Shown here piece after piece: positions 56,310 to 64,000 of a DNA stretch of 64,000 bases (position 1 is the stretch's first letter; each line of letters starts with the position of its first letter). The position numbers were made by a program, and so were the translations under genes. The stretch is from contig NZ_CP080376.1 of assembly GCF_019443405.1 (NCBI RefSeq), positions 1,488,001 to 1,552,000 on the forward strand. The letters are read 5' to 3'. The stretch comes from Brevundimonas sp. PAMC22021 (GTDB lineage Bacteria; Pseudomonadota; Alphaproteobacteria; Caulobacterales; Caulobacteraceae). Under the pieces are notes generated by a model. That model saw only the letters and a program-made list of their open reading frames with translations, did not search any database and had not been told where the DNA came from.

Positions 56310-56507
56310 TCACCCGCCACCGACGAACTGGACCAGTTCGATGCGGTCGCCTTCGGCCAATGTCGTCGAGGCATGCAGCGACCGGGGAACGATCTCCAGA
56401 TTTCGCTCCACGGCCACCTTGCGGGGGTCGAGCGACAACTCCTCGACCAGGGTCAGGATGGTGGAGGCGACGATCTCGCGCTGATCGCCGTTGACTTGAA
56501 TGCGCAT
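56310..56507 (-). CDS. thiS: sulfur carrier protein ThiS
   Basis: ThiS is the ubiquitin-like sulfur carrier of thiazole synthesis; its C-terminal Gly is adenylated and thiocarboxylated, then delivers sulfur to ThiG. The 65 aa protein has M-R-I-Q-V-N-G at the start, [12 protein letters not shown] in the middle and ends V-Q-F-V-G-G-G, with the required di-Gly terminus. thiG is 774 bp downstream on the same strand, beyond an inserted toxin-antitoxin pair. thiC and thiE are not in the window. Confidence 0.93.
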   Translation of the reverse strand: MRIQVNGDQREIVASTILTLVEELSLDPRKVAVERNLEIVPRSLHASTTLAEGDRIELVQFVGGG

Positions 56508-56607
56508 GACGTTAGGTCAACCCGTTCAAAGGCGGCGCGCTTTGATCCGCGCCGCGCCTTCCGCTAAAAGGCCGCTCCATCACAGCGGTTCGTCCCGCCC
56601 GGAGCCG

Positions 56608-57057
56608 ATGCCCGATCTTCCCGTCATCTATGTGCTGAACGGCCCCAATCTCAACCTCCTTGGTGAGAGAGAGCCGCACATCTATGGGCGCGAGACCCTG
56701 TCGGACATCGAGGCGCGCTGCGTCGGCGCGGCTGGAGGTGAAGCGAATATCGTCTTTCGCCAGACGAATCACGAGGGCGTGCTGGTCGACTGGATCCAGG
56801 AAGCGCGGACACAGGCCCAGGCGCTGTTGATCAATCCGGCGGCCTACGGCCACACCTCGGTCGCTCTGCACGACGCGCTGAAGGCGCTGTCGATCCCGGT
56901 GATCGAGTTGCACCTTTCCAATCCGGCGACGCGCGAAGCGTTTCGCCATCGTTCGTTTGTCTCCTCGGCTGCGACCGGGGTCATCGCGGGGCTGGGCGCG
57001 CGGGGTTATGCGCTGGCGATCCAGGCCGCGCTCGATATCATTCGGGAACGCGCCTGA
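56608..57057 (+). CDS. aroQ: type II 3-dehydroquinate dehydratase
   Basis: AroQ dehydrates 3-dehydroquinate to 3-dehydroshikimate, the step after AroB. The 149 aa protein has [15 protein letters not shown] with the active-site region and the Tyr of [21 protein letters not shown] and E-L-H-L-S-N-P with the catalytic His. ATG 56608 (CCCGGAGCCG upstream) gives the normal length. It precedes accB by 46 bp, the common alphaproteobacterial aroQ-accB-accC arrangement. Confidence 0.96.
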   Translation: MPDLPVIYVLNGPNLNLLGEREPHIYGRETLSDIEARCVGAAGGEANIVFRQTNHEGVLVDWIQEARTQAQALLINPAAYGHTSVALHDALKALSIPVIELHLSNPATREAFRHRSFVSSAATGVIAGLGARGYALAIQAALDIIRERA

Positions 57058-57103
57058 GGCGCTTCCGTTGGCACAACAAGACCAAAGAAAAGGCGAAACC
57101 GAC

Positions 57104-57601
57104 ATGGCCGATGACACGCTGAACGCCGGGAGCGAGATCGACGCGGAGCTGGTGCGCCAGCTGGCGGACATCCTGAACGACACCTCGCTGACCGAAATCG
57201 AGGTCGAGCGCGGCGATCTGAAGATCCGCGTCGCGCGCAAGGTCAGCGCCGCCGCGGCCCCCGTGCAATACGCCGCCATGCCCGCGCCGCTCGCCGCGCC
57301 CGTTGCGCCTGCCGCGGCTCCGGCCGCCATGACCAGCGATCCGGCCACCATCATCGCGCGCGCCGGCGAAGAGGTGAAATCGCCGATGGTGGGCACCGCC
57401 TATCTGCAACCCGCGCCGGAGGCGCCCGCCTTTGTGCAGCCGGGCGACAAGGTCAAGAAGGGCCAGACCCTGCTGATCGTCGAGGCCATGAAGACCATGA
57501 ACCCGATCCAGGCCCCCCGCGACGGCGTGGTGGCGGACGTGCTGGTCGGCGACGGTCAGCCCGTCGAGTTCGGCGAGCCGCTCGTCCTGCTCGAGGCCTG
57601 A
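57104..57601 (+). CDS. accB: biotin carboxyl carrier protein of acetyl-CoA carboxylase
   Basis: AccB carries the biotin of acetyl-CoA carboxylase. The 165 aa protein has an N-terminal helical segment (E-L-V-R-Q-L-A-D-I-L), an Ala/Pro-rich flexible linker (about 50-85), and a biotinyl domain with Lys130 in E-A-M-K-T-M-N; the Met after Lys in most homologues is Thr here, a common variant. The ATG at 57104 is preceded by AAAGGCGAAACC. accC starts 4 bp after its stop. Confidence 0.96.
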   Translation: MADDTLNAGSEIDAELVRQLADILNDTSLTEIEVERGDLKIRVARKVSAAAAPVQYAAMPAPLAAPVAPAAAPAAMTSDPATIIARAGEEVKSPMVGTAYLQPAPEAPAFVQPGDKVKKGQTLLIVEAMKTMNPIQAPRDGVVADVLVGDGQPVEFGEPLVLLEA

Positions 57602-57605
57602 TCCC

Positions 57606-58961
57606 GTGTTTACAAAGGTTCTGATCGCCAACCGCGGCGAGATCGCGCTGCGGATTCATCGCGCGTGCAAGGAGATGGGTATCTCCACCGTCGCCGTGCA
57701 CTCGGAAGCCGATCGCGGCGCCATGTGGGTGCGCCTGGCCGACGAAAGCGTCTGCATCGGCCCGGCGCAAGCGGCCAAGTCGTACCTGAACATCCCGTCG
57801 ATCATCGCGGCGGCCGAGATCACGGGCGCGCAGGCTGTGCACCCCGGCTACGGCTTCTTGTCCGAGAACGCCCGCTTCGCCGAGATCGTCGAGGCTCACG
57901 GCATGAGCTTCATCGGCCCTCGCCCCGAGCACATCCGCATCATGGGCGACAAGATCACCGCCAAGCAGACCGCCAAGGATGCAGGCATTCCTGTCGTTCC
58001 CGGCTCTGACGGCGAGGTCGAGACGGTCGAGGCCGCGGTCGAAGCCTCCAAGTCGATCGGCTTTCCCCTGATCGTCAAGGCCGCGGCGGGCGGTGGCGGA
58101 CGCGGCATGAAGGTCGCGATGACCGCCGACGATCTGGTCGAGGCCGTCCAGACGGCCCAGTCCGAGGCCAAGGCCGCCTTCGGCAACGGCGCCGTCTATA
58201 TGGAGCGCTATCTCCAAAAGCCGCGCCACATCGAGATCCAGGTCATCGCCGACAGCCACGGCAATGTGGTGCACCTGGGCGAGCGCGACTGCTCGCTGCA
58301 GCGCCGTCACCAGAAGGTGTTGGAAGAGGCCCCTTCCCCCGCCCTCGACGCCGCCGGGCGCGATCGAATCGGCAAGATCGTCGTCGATGCGATCAAGGCC
58401 ATCGGCTACCTCGGCGTCGGCACCATCGAGTTCCTGTGGGAGGATGGCGAGTTCTTCTTTATCGAGATGAACACCCGCCTGCAGGTCGAGCATCCGGTCA
58501 CCGAGGCCATCACCGGGGTCGACCTGGTGCGCGAACAGGTGCGGATCGCGGCGGGCCTGCCGCTGTCCTTCACCCAGGACGACATCCACTTCGACGGTCA
58601 CTCCATCGAGGTGCGCGTCAACGCCGAGAACCCGGAGACCTTCACCCCGTCGCCGGGCATGGTCAACGAGTTCCACGCGCCCGGAGGCTTGGGGGTGCGG
58701 CTCGATAGCGCCATCTACGCCGGCTATTCGATCCCGCCCTACTACGACAGCCTGATCGGCAAGCTGATCGTCCACGGCCGCGACCGCGAAGAGGCGGTGG
58801 CGCGGCTGAAGCGAGCGCTCGGGGAAATGGTCGTCGGCGGCATCGACACGACCATCCCGCTGTTCCAACGCCTGTTGGTCGAGCCGGACATCCTGTCCGG
58901 CGACTACGACATCCATTGGCTGGAGAAGTGGGCCAAGCGTCAGAAGGGCGACGCCGCTTAG
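57606..58961 (+). CDS. accC: biotin carboxylase subunit of acetyl-CoA carboxylase
   Basis: AccC carboxylates AccB-biotin using ATP and bicarbonate. The 451 aa protein has [22 protein letters not shown], the ATP-grasp [25 protein letters not shown] and M-N-T-R-L-Q-V-E-H. Start is GTG 57606, 4 bp after accB, with GAGG at the accB end. aat follows 11 bp later, so accB-accC-aat form one transcription unit. Confidence 0.97.
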   Translation: MFTKVLIANRGEIALRIHRACKEMGISTVAVHSEADRGAMWVRLADESVCIGPAQAAKSYLNIPSIIAAAEITGAQAVHPGYGFLSENARFAEIVEAHGMSFIGPRPEHIRIMGDKITAKQTAKDAGIPVVPGSDGEVETVEAAVEASKSIGFPLIVKAAAGGGGRGMKVAMTADDLVEAVQTAQSEAKAAFGNGAVYMERYLQKPRHIEIQVIADSHGNVVHLGERDCSLQRRHQKVLEEAPSPALDAAGRDRIGKIVVDAIKAIGYLGVGTIEFLWEDGEFFFIEMNTRLQVEHPVTEAITGVDLVREQVRIAAGLPLSFTQDDIHFDGHSIEVRVNAENPETFTPSPGMVNEFHAPGGLGVRLDSAIYAGYSIPPYYDSLIGKLIVHGRDREEAVARLKRALGEMVVGGIDTTIPLFQRLLVEPDILSGDYDIHWLEKWAKRQKGDAA

Positions 58962-58972
58962 GCGCGGCCGCC

Positions 58973-59659
<687 letters not shown>

Positions 59660-59665
59660 AGGTCT

Positions 59666-59697
59666 GTCCGGACACGATCTCGGGGCGTCCGGACACG
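59666..59697. repeat. tandem palindromic repeat GTCCGGACACG, 21 bp apart
   Basis: Two exact copies of GTCCGGACACG (59666-59676 and 59687-59697), each containing the 8 bp palindrome GTCCGGAC, start exactly 21 bp apart, two helical turns. They lie between the aat stop and the lepB start. They could be paired operators for lepB, or fold together as a hairpin after aat. Confidence 0.55.
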
Positions 59698-59737
59698 TCT
59701 CAACTGGCCATTGCTCCAAAGCCGGCTTGGTGGTCGC

Positions 59738-60508
59738 ATGACCCAGATCGCACCTGCTCCCGCTCGCACGCGCCGCGCCTTCTGGCGCGACGTGGCTGAC
59801 ATCATCGCAACCCTCGCCGTCGCCATGCTTCTGGCTGCGGGGCTCCGCACCGTGGCCTTTCAGCCGTTCACAATCCCCTCGTCGTCGATGGAGCCGGGCC
59901 TGGTGACCGGCGACTACATCGTGGTTTCCAAGTTCGCCTATGGCTGGAGCACCGCGTCGCTGCCCGGCGGGTCACCGACTGCCGGCGGTCGACGCCTCTT
60001 TGGTCGGGATCCGGCGCGTGGAGACGTGGTGGTGTTTCGTCGCCCGCACGATCCGGGGGAGGTCTGGGTCAAGCGCGTCATCGGCCTACCCGGAGACGAG
60101 GTGCGAGTCCGCAACGGCGTCGTTCTCGTCAACGGCCAACCGCTGGAGCGGACGCCTTTGCGGATGACGCGCGACCATGACGCTCCCGAACGCGTCGTGA
60201 TGGAGGTGGAGGAAGAGGCGTCCACCGGCCGGCGCTATGTCACCTATGACGAGGGCCCCGGCATGGCGGGCGACGACACGGATGCATTTCGCGTACCCGC
60301 CGGCCACTATTTCATGATGGGCGACAACCGCGACAACTCGCTGGACAGCCGCTGGCCGCGCGAGATCGGCGTGGGCCTCCTGCCGGCCGAGAACATCGTG
60401 GGTCGGGCGGCGGTGGTGCTCGCCTCTTGGCGCGCCGGCGCGTCCTTGTGGAAGCCATGGACCTGGCTGAACCTGCAGCCAGATCGTTTTCTGCTTCCGA
60501 TCCGCTAG
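59738..60508 (+). CDS. lepB: signal peptidase I
   Basis: Cleaves signal peptides of exported proteins at the outer face of the inner membrane. The 256 aa protein has one N-terminal membrane anchor (20-40), catalytic Ser50 (I-P-S-S-S-M-E-P), Lys112 (W-V-K-R-V-I-G-L-P-G-D) and the family box G-D-N-R-D-N-S-L-D-S-R. ATG 59738 is chosen because the longer frame adds nothing conserved. The usual lepB is near rnc in relatives, so this may be a second paralogue. It is convergent with the EF-hand gene by 4 bp. Confidence 0.93.
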   Translation: MTQIAPAPARTRRAFWRDVADIIATLAVAMLLAAGLRTVAFQPFTIPSSSMEPGLVTGDYIVVSKFAYGWSTASLPGGSPTAGGRRLFGRDPARGDVVVFRRPHDPGEVWVKRVIGLPGDEVRVRNGVVLVNGQPLERTPLRMTRDHDAPERVVMEVEEEASTGRRYVTYDEGPGMAGDDTDAFRVPAGHYFMMGDNRDNSLDSRWPREIGVGLLPAENIVGRAAVVLASWRAGASLWKPWTWLNLQPDRFLLPIR

Positions 60509-60840
60509 CGGGCGCGGAACTCCCGCAGGCTCAGCCGGCCATCCTGATCGCGATCCAGCCGATGGAACGCCGCAGCGTCGGCGGCCATGCTCTCCGCCAG
60601 TGACGGCGCGGCGACCGCACCCAGCGCCAACCCGGCCGTCGCCGCGATCAACAAGGGTCTCCAGGCGATCCTGGCGCGATTGCTCCTTGAGGCCCCGATC
60701 TCACGATCGATGAAGTCGCGAATGGCGTCGCTGGCCGTGCGGCCTTCGTCCCGGCAGCGCGCCATGAAAGCCGTCTTGGTCGTATACGAAAGGCGAACCT
60801 CGAGGCTTTCGCTCTTCTTGGGCGGCTTGGAACGCTGCAC
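60505..60840 (-). CDS. small RHH-like, single-TM, EF-hand protein
   Basis: An unusual 111 aa protein of three parts: residues 8-48 resemble a ribbon-helix-helix fold (S-L-E-V-R-L then two helices ending A-I-R-D-F-I-D-R-E-I); residues about 63-85 are a hydrophobic helix (W-R-P-L-L-I-A-A-T-A-G-L-A-L-G); and the C-terminus is one canonical EF-hand loop D-R-D-Q-D-G-R-L-S-L-R-E with all calcium ligands. The start is GTG 60840, because AGGAGG lies 6 bp upstream; TTG 60855 is the alternative. It follows DUF2155 by 11 bp. No known family name; function unknown. Confidence 0.72.
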   Translation of the reverse strand: MQRSKPPKKSESLEVRLSYTTKTAFMARCRDEGRTASDAIRDFIDREIGASRSNRARIAWRPLLIAATAGLALGAVAAPSLAESMAADAAAFHRLDRDQDGRLSLREFRAR

Positions 60841-60851
60841 GGCCTGCCTCC

Positions 60852-61502
60852 TCAATCCTTGCAGGCCACGACCCAGGCGTCGTAATTCGGGTGCTGAAGG
60901 CCGCTGACAGCTGGCGACGAGGCGAACATCCAGCCGCGGAACACCTCGCGCGGCGGCTGGGGCTGGGTCGTGCCTCGGGGCTGGACCGAGACATCGACAT
61001 AGGCGATCGCGTCCTCGGTCAGTTCGTCGGGCGTGGAGACCTCGCAGGCGCTGACGTTGAAGATCAGATTGCGGGCGAAACGGACGGGTCGGCCTCCGAC
61101 CTGCACCTCGAACCGCATCGATTCGGCCGTGACCTTGTCGATGGCCTGGATCACGGCGACCTTGTGCCGCTGACGCTTGGCTGGGGCGGCAGGCTGCTCG
61201 ATGGGCTTTTCGGCGGCCGTGGTCTTGGTCGGCGCCGGAGCGACCGGCTCTGCCGCTTCCTCGACGATCACCACCGGCGGGGGAACCGTGATCGGCACGG
61301 GCGCGGCCGGCGCGGGCTGCCCTGCCGGCGCTCCCTCGACCGGCGGTGACGGCGGCGTGGCGCGAAGGACGTCGCCGATCGGGTCCTGCGAGGGACGGGC
61401 GTCACGCGGCGCGTCCTGTAGCGCGCTGGCCGTCACGCCGCCGGCGGTCAGCAACGCCGCCGCCGCCAGGCCCATCGCCAATCGTCCGCCGAGACGCGCC
61501 AT
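60852..61502 (-). CDS. DUF2155 exported protein
   Basis: A 216 aa protein with an N-terminal signal sequence (about 1-28), a Pro/Ala-rich disordered region (30-110), and a C-terminal DUF2155 domain: A-V-I-Q-A-I-D-K-V-T-A, a central F-N-V-S-A-C-E, V-F-R-G-W-M-F-A-S-S-P-A and H-P-N-Y-D-A-W-V-V-A-C. The two conserved Cys probably form a disulfide in the periplasm. Function unknown. It lies 4 bp after the NDUFA12-type gene and is co-transcribed with it, an association I remember as common in alphaproteobacteria. Confidence 0.88.
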   Translation of the reverse strand: MARLGGRLAMGLAAAALLTAGGVTASALQDAPRDARPSQDPIGDVLRATPPSPPVEGAPAGQPAPAAPVPITVPPPVVIVEEAAEPVAPAPTKTTAAEKPIEQPAAPAKRQRHKVAVIQAIDKVTAESMRFEVQVGGRPVRFARNLIFNVSACEVSTPDELTEDAIAYVDVSVQPRGTTQPQPPREVFRGWMFASSPAVSGLQHPNYDAWVVACKD

Positions 61503-61506
61503 TCTC

Positions 61507-61914
61507 TTACTCGGGAGTCCAGGCCTGGTAATCGCCGGTGGCGGCCGGGCGCTTGCCTTCGTTCGCCAGCGAGCCGGGCGGGCGCCAGGCCAGCGGCGTG
61601 CCGGTCAGGTTCGGCAGGTGGTCCTTTTCCCAGCTGCGGCGCGGCAGCGGCTGCACCGTCGGCGGCTCGGCGAAGGTGTAATGAAGCCAGCCGTACCAGT
61701 CGGCTGACACCTTGGACGCCTCGGCATAGCCGTTGTAGGTCACCCACCGCCGGCGGCGACCGTCATAGCTGATGTTGTCGCGGCTCTCGTAATAGCGATT
61801 GCCGTTCTCGTCGGCGCCGACCAGTCGGCCCCGCTTGGCGATGGTGAACAGGGTGCCGATCGTGGCTCCGTTCCACCAGCCGAAAATCTTGCTCAACACG
61901 TCAACCCAACCCAC
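61507..61914 (-). CDS. NDUFA12-type NADH:ubiquinone oxidoreductase accessory subunit
   Basis: A 135 aa protein of the NDUFA12/B17.2 family, an accessory subunit of respiratory complex I shared by alphaproteobacteria and mitochondria. Key motifs: G-T-L-F-T, V-G-x-D-E-x-G-N-R-Y-Y-E-S, R-R-R-W-V-x-Y-N-G, V-x-x-x-W-Y-G-W-L-H-Y-T and P-x-x-W-x-K-D-H-L-P-N-L-T-G-T. First gene of the NDUFA12-DUF2155-EF-hand operon on the minus strand, 162 bp upstream region shared divergently with the pentapeptide gene. Confidence 0.94.
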   Translation of the reverse strand: MGWVDVLSKIFGWWNGATIGTLFTIAKRGRLVGADENGNRYYESRDNISYDGRRRRWVTYNGYAEASKVSADWYGWLHYTFAEPPTVQPLPRRSWEKDHLPNLTGTPLAWRPPGSLANEGKRPAATGDYQAWTPE

Positions 61915-62076
61915 GCCAGTCCGGCCGCATCGGAGGGTCCGGCGGCTGCGCGATCATAGAAACGCCCGCACGCTTCGTCCAGCATTCAGCGGGCGGTGCA
62001 GGCTTCTTAACTGAGAGGCGGGTAGGCTGGCGCGCGGCTTGCATGCAGCCCGCGCCGAACCGGAGCCCACGCCGTC

Positions 62077-62559
62077 ATGAAACGCCTCCTTGTCGCCCTG
62101 GCCCTTCTGGCCGCCGCCACGCCTGCCTTGGCCCAGAATGCCGGTCAGATCGCCAGCGTGCGGCGGGGCGCAAACTGCGGCGGTTGCAACCTGTTCCAGG
62201 GTGACTTCTCGGGGCTGGAGCGGCGCGGTCTCAACCTTTCCGGCGCACGCCTGCGTCAGGCGGATCTCAGCCTGTCGGTGATGAACCGGACCCGCTTCTC
62301 CAACGCCGACCTGCGCGACGTGGAGGCTTACGGCGGCGTCTTCTCCGGCTCGAACTTCTCGCGCGCCGACCTGACCAACGCCAGCTTCGTCGGCGCCTAT
62401 CTGGAGGGCGCCAACTTCTCGGGGGCGCAACTGTCGGGGACCAACCTCTCCGGCGCTGGCCTGGCCCGCGCGACCGGCCTGACCCAGGCCCAACTGAACC
62501 GCGCCTGTGGCGACGCCTCGACGGTTCTGCCGCGCGGATTGCGCATCCCCGCCTGCTGA
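62077..62559 (+). CDS. exported pentapeptide-repeat protein (short paralogue)
   Basis: A 160 aa protein with a signal peptide (cleavage near A-L-A, residue 19) and about 14 pentapeptide repeats of the A-(D/N)-(L/F)-x-x type between residues 40 and 128, which should fold as a right-handed quadrilateral beta helix. A Cys pair precedes the repeats (N-C-G-G-C) and two Cys follow (R-A-C-G-D and I-P-A-C). A paralogue with the same start and end signature lies 62 bp downstream. Function unknown; periplasmic or outer-membrane-associated location inferred from the signal peptide. Confidence 0.85.
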   Translation: MKRLLVALALLAAATPALAQNAGQIASVRRGANCGGCNLFQGDFSGLERRGLNLSGARLRQADLSLSVMNRTRFSNADLRDVEAYGGVFSGSNFSRADLTNASFVGAYLEGANFSGAQLSGTNLSGAGLARATGLTQAQLNRACGDASTVLPRGLRIPAC

Positions 62560-62621
62560 GCGTCTCCTTCGTTACCGCGATTTAAGTAGGTTCATCAGGC
62601 GCTTCGGCGCATGAAGAGAGG

Positions 62622-63515
62622 GTGGAACAGATCGCCAATCCCCTCTTTCGTCGCCTCTCTGTCGCGCTCGCCGCGGCCAGCTTGACGCTTGCGGCGGCCC
62701 CGGCGTCCGCCGGCGTCGAACTGTTGCTGCAAGACCGAGACGTGGCGCGGTCGGTGTCGCTGGGCGGATCGTGCAATCGCTGTGAGCTGTCGGGCCGCAA
62801 CCTGACGGGCGCGACCTTTACCGGCGCCACCTTCATCAGCGCCACCCTGGTGGGATCGGATTTGCGCGGCGCCGAACTGGTGGGGTCCAACTTCACCGGC
62901 AGCGACTTCACCCGCGCCAATCTGCGCGGCGTCGAGATCCTGGGGGCCAACTTTGCGGAGGCGAACTTCACCAACGCCTCGCTGGCCGGGGCGGAGGCCC
63001 AAGGGTCCTCGTTCGTGCGGTCCAACCTGTCGCGCGCCGATCTGTCGGGCGCCGAACTGCACGGCGTGAACTTCAACGGCGCGACGCTCAGCGGCGCCAA
63101 TCTCAGCGGCAGCGCGCTGTTCGGCGCCACCCTGGCCAATGTGAAGGCGGCGGGCGCGAACTTCGCCAATGCTCAGGTCAACGCCTCGAACCTGGCGTCG
63201 GGCGACTTCACCGGCGCCTCGTTCCGCGATGCGGAGCTGACGGCGGCGCGCCTGACCGGCGGCCGCTTCGACCGGGCGGACTTTTCCGATGCGGAGATGC
63301 GACGCACCGACATTCGCGGCGTGGACCTGTCCGGCGCTCGCGGCCTTACCCAGGGGCAGGTGTCGCTGGCCTGCGGTGACGCCACAACCCGTCTGCCCGG
63401 TCGCCTGACCGCTCAGGCCTGTCGCGGCGTTATTCGCGTGATCCGCACGCCTCCCGCGCCGCCTGCTCCGCCCATTCCGCCACGCCAGCGCAATCTGGTT
63501 CTGGTCTCCGAATAG
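62622..63515 (+). CDS. exported pentapeptide-repeat protein (long paralogue)
   Basis: A 297 aa protein with an N-terminal signal peptide (about 1-30) and roughly 38 consecutive pentapeptides between residues 50 and 240 giving a long beta helix. It shares the flanks of the preceding gene product: a C-x-x-C pair before the repeats (S-C-N-R-C) and A-R-G-L-T-Q-x-Q-x-x-x-A-C-G-D-A after them. The C-terminus is Pro-rich and ends V-L-V-S-E. Start is GTG 62622. The pair looks like a tandem duplication with repeat expansion. Function unknown. Confidence 0.84.
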   Translation: MEQIANPLFRRLSVALAAASLTLAAAPASAGVELLLQDRDVARSVSLGGSCNRCELSGRNLTGATFTGATFISATLVGSDLRGAELVGSNFTGSDFTRANLRGVEILGANFAEANFTNASLAGAEAQGSSFVRSNLSRADLSGAELHGVNFNGATLSGANLSGSALFGATLANVKAAGANFANAQVNASNLASGDFTGASFRDAELTAARLTGGRFDRADFSDAEMRRTDIRGVDLSGARGLTQGQVSLACGDATTRLPGRLTAQACRGVIRVIRTPPAPPAPPIPPRQRNLVLVSE

Positions 63516-63544
63516 TCTCCTCCCCATCAAGGATGGGGAGGAGA
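63516..63544. terminator. perfect hairpin between convergent genes
   Basis: TCTCCTCCCCAT (63516-63527) and ATGGGGAGGAGA (63533-63544) pair perfectly over 12 bp around the loop CAAGG. It begins at the base after the pentapeptide-gene stop and ends 7 bp before the aspS stop, so may serve both strands, though no T tract follows. The CTCCCCATNNNATGGGGAG form recurs in related genomes as far as I recall. Confidence 0.55.
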
Positions 63545-63551
63545 TCAGCGG

Positions 63552-64000
63552 TCAGACCTTGATCGGCGGAGCGGTGCGGATGTGCAGTTCCTTCATCTGC
63601 TTGTCCTGAACCGGCGAAGGCGCGCTCATCAGCAGGTCCTCGCCCTGCTGGTTCAGCGGGAAGGCGATGACTTCGCGGATGGCCTGCTGGCCGGCCAGCA
63701 GCATGACGATGCGGTCGATGCCGGGCGCGAGGCCCCCGTGCGGCGGCGCGCCATAGCGGAAGGCGTTCAGCATGCCGCCGAACTGGTCCTCGACCACCGA
63801 GGCGTCATAGCCGGCGATCTCGAACGCCTTCAGCATGATCTCGGCCTTGTGGTTCCGGATCGCGCCCGAGCACAGCTCATAGCCGTTGCAGACGATGTCG
63901 TACTGATAGGCGAGGATATCCAACGGATCCCTGGTGTTCAGCGCCTCCAGCTCGCCCTGCGGCATCGAGAAGGGGTTGTGGCTGAAATCGACCTTCTTTT
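63552..64000 (-). CDS. aspS: aspartyl-tRNA synthetase, C-terminal part (5' end outside window)
   Basis: The frame enters from the right edge and ends at a TGA at 63554-63552, giving about 149 C-terminal residues. It matches the class II catalytic end of Asp[32 protein letters not shown], and the motif 3 region [15 protein letters not shown] with the ATP-binding Arg, closing with [14 protein letters not shown]. Since GatCAB is also encoded here, the AspRS may be the non-discriminating type that charges tRNA(Asn); the specificity residues lie outside the window. Confidence 0.95.
   Translation of the reverse strand, partial: KKVDFSHNPFSMPQGELEALNTRDPLDILAYQYDIVCNGYELCSGAIRNHKAEIMLKAFEIAGYDASVVEDQFGGMLNAFRYGAPPHGGLAPGIDRIVMLLAGQQAIREVIAFPLNQQGEDLLMSAPSPVQDKQMKELHIRTAPPIKV

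Overview
The window is a GC-rich, densely packed alphaproteobacterial chromosome segment, most likely from the Caulobacterales and probably Brevundimonas. This rests on the mipZ gene, GANTC sites in the mipZ promoter region, an RNase E ending in the Caulobacter-type GWW PNPase-binding motif, a GTTC-N7-GTTC LexA box, the imuA-imuB-dnaE2 cassette and the many short operons with 1 or 4 bp overlaps. The genus is an inference. I saw no rRNA, tRNA, CRISPR array, prophage or insertion sequence. Both ends are cut: an RcnB-like gene at the left edge and aspS at the right edge.

Left part (1-16600), mostly core metabolism and information genes: gatCAB (with a compound palindromic repeat between gatC and gatA), ruvX, an AEC-type permease, pyrB with a dihydroorotase-like pyrC' that has lost its metal ligands, a SPOR lipoprotein-mipZ-J-domain cluster for division-site control, panC, an M28 peptidase, ligA, a DUF2147 protein, an aldo/keto reductase and an isochorismatase-like hydrolase.

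Middle part (16600-31530) is the most distinctive. First come two divergent operons resembling the poorly understood E. coli yjfIJKLMC set, here with a K+ channel: DUF1190, DUF350, DUF2491 and the channel on the minus strand; DUF2170, a PspA-like protein and a glutathionylspermidine-synthase-like ATP-grasp protein on the plus strand. They share a 77 bp control region holding a perfect inverted repeat (CATGTTAC-N9-GTAACATG). Then comes a DNA-repair block: ligD, a DUF3606 protein, ku, and the SOS mutasome imuA-imuB-dnaE2 behind a LexA box.

Right part (31500-64000): rsmD and an rluB-type pseudouridine synthase, tadA, a MliC-like lipoprotein, aroK-aroB, xerD, accA, a single-domain response regulator coupled to an unknown protein, an Atm1-type ABC exporter, threonine aldolase, an MscS channel, a third DNA ligase (ATP-dependent), a hybrid histidine kinase, bolA and a J-domain gene, an AmiC-like amidase, rne with a long leader, an M48 peptidase with TPR-like tail, a DsbA-like oxidoreductase, thiG and thiS separated by a Phd/PIN toxin-antitoxin pair on the opposite strand, aroQ-accB-accC-aat, a signal peptidase I, a small RHH-TM-EF-hand protein, DUF2155, an NDUFA12-type complex I accessory protein and two exported pentapeptide-repeat proteins.

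Start codons were moved from the longest reading frame where a ribosome binding site, the known family N-terminus or a neighbouring gene argued for it; each such case is stated. Family assignments come from reading the protein sequences against remembered family features, not from database searches.
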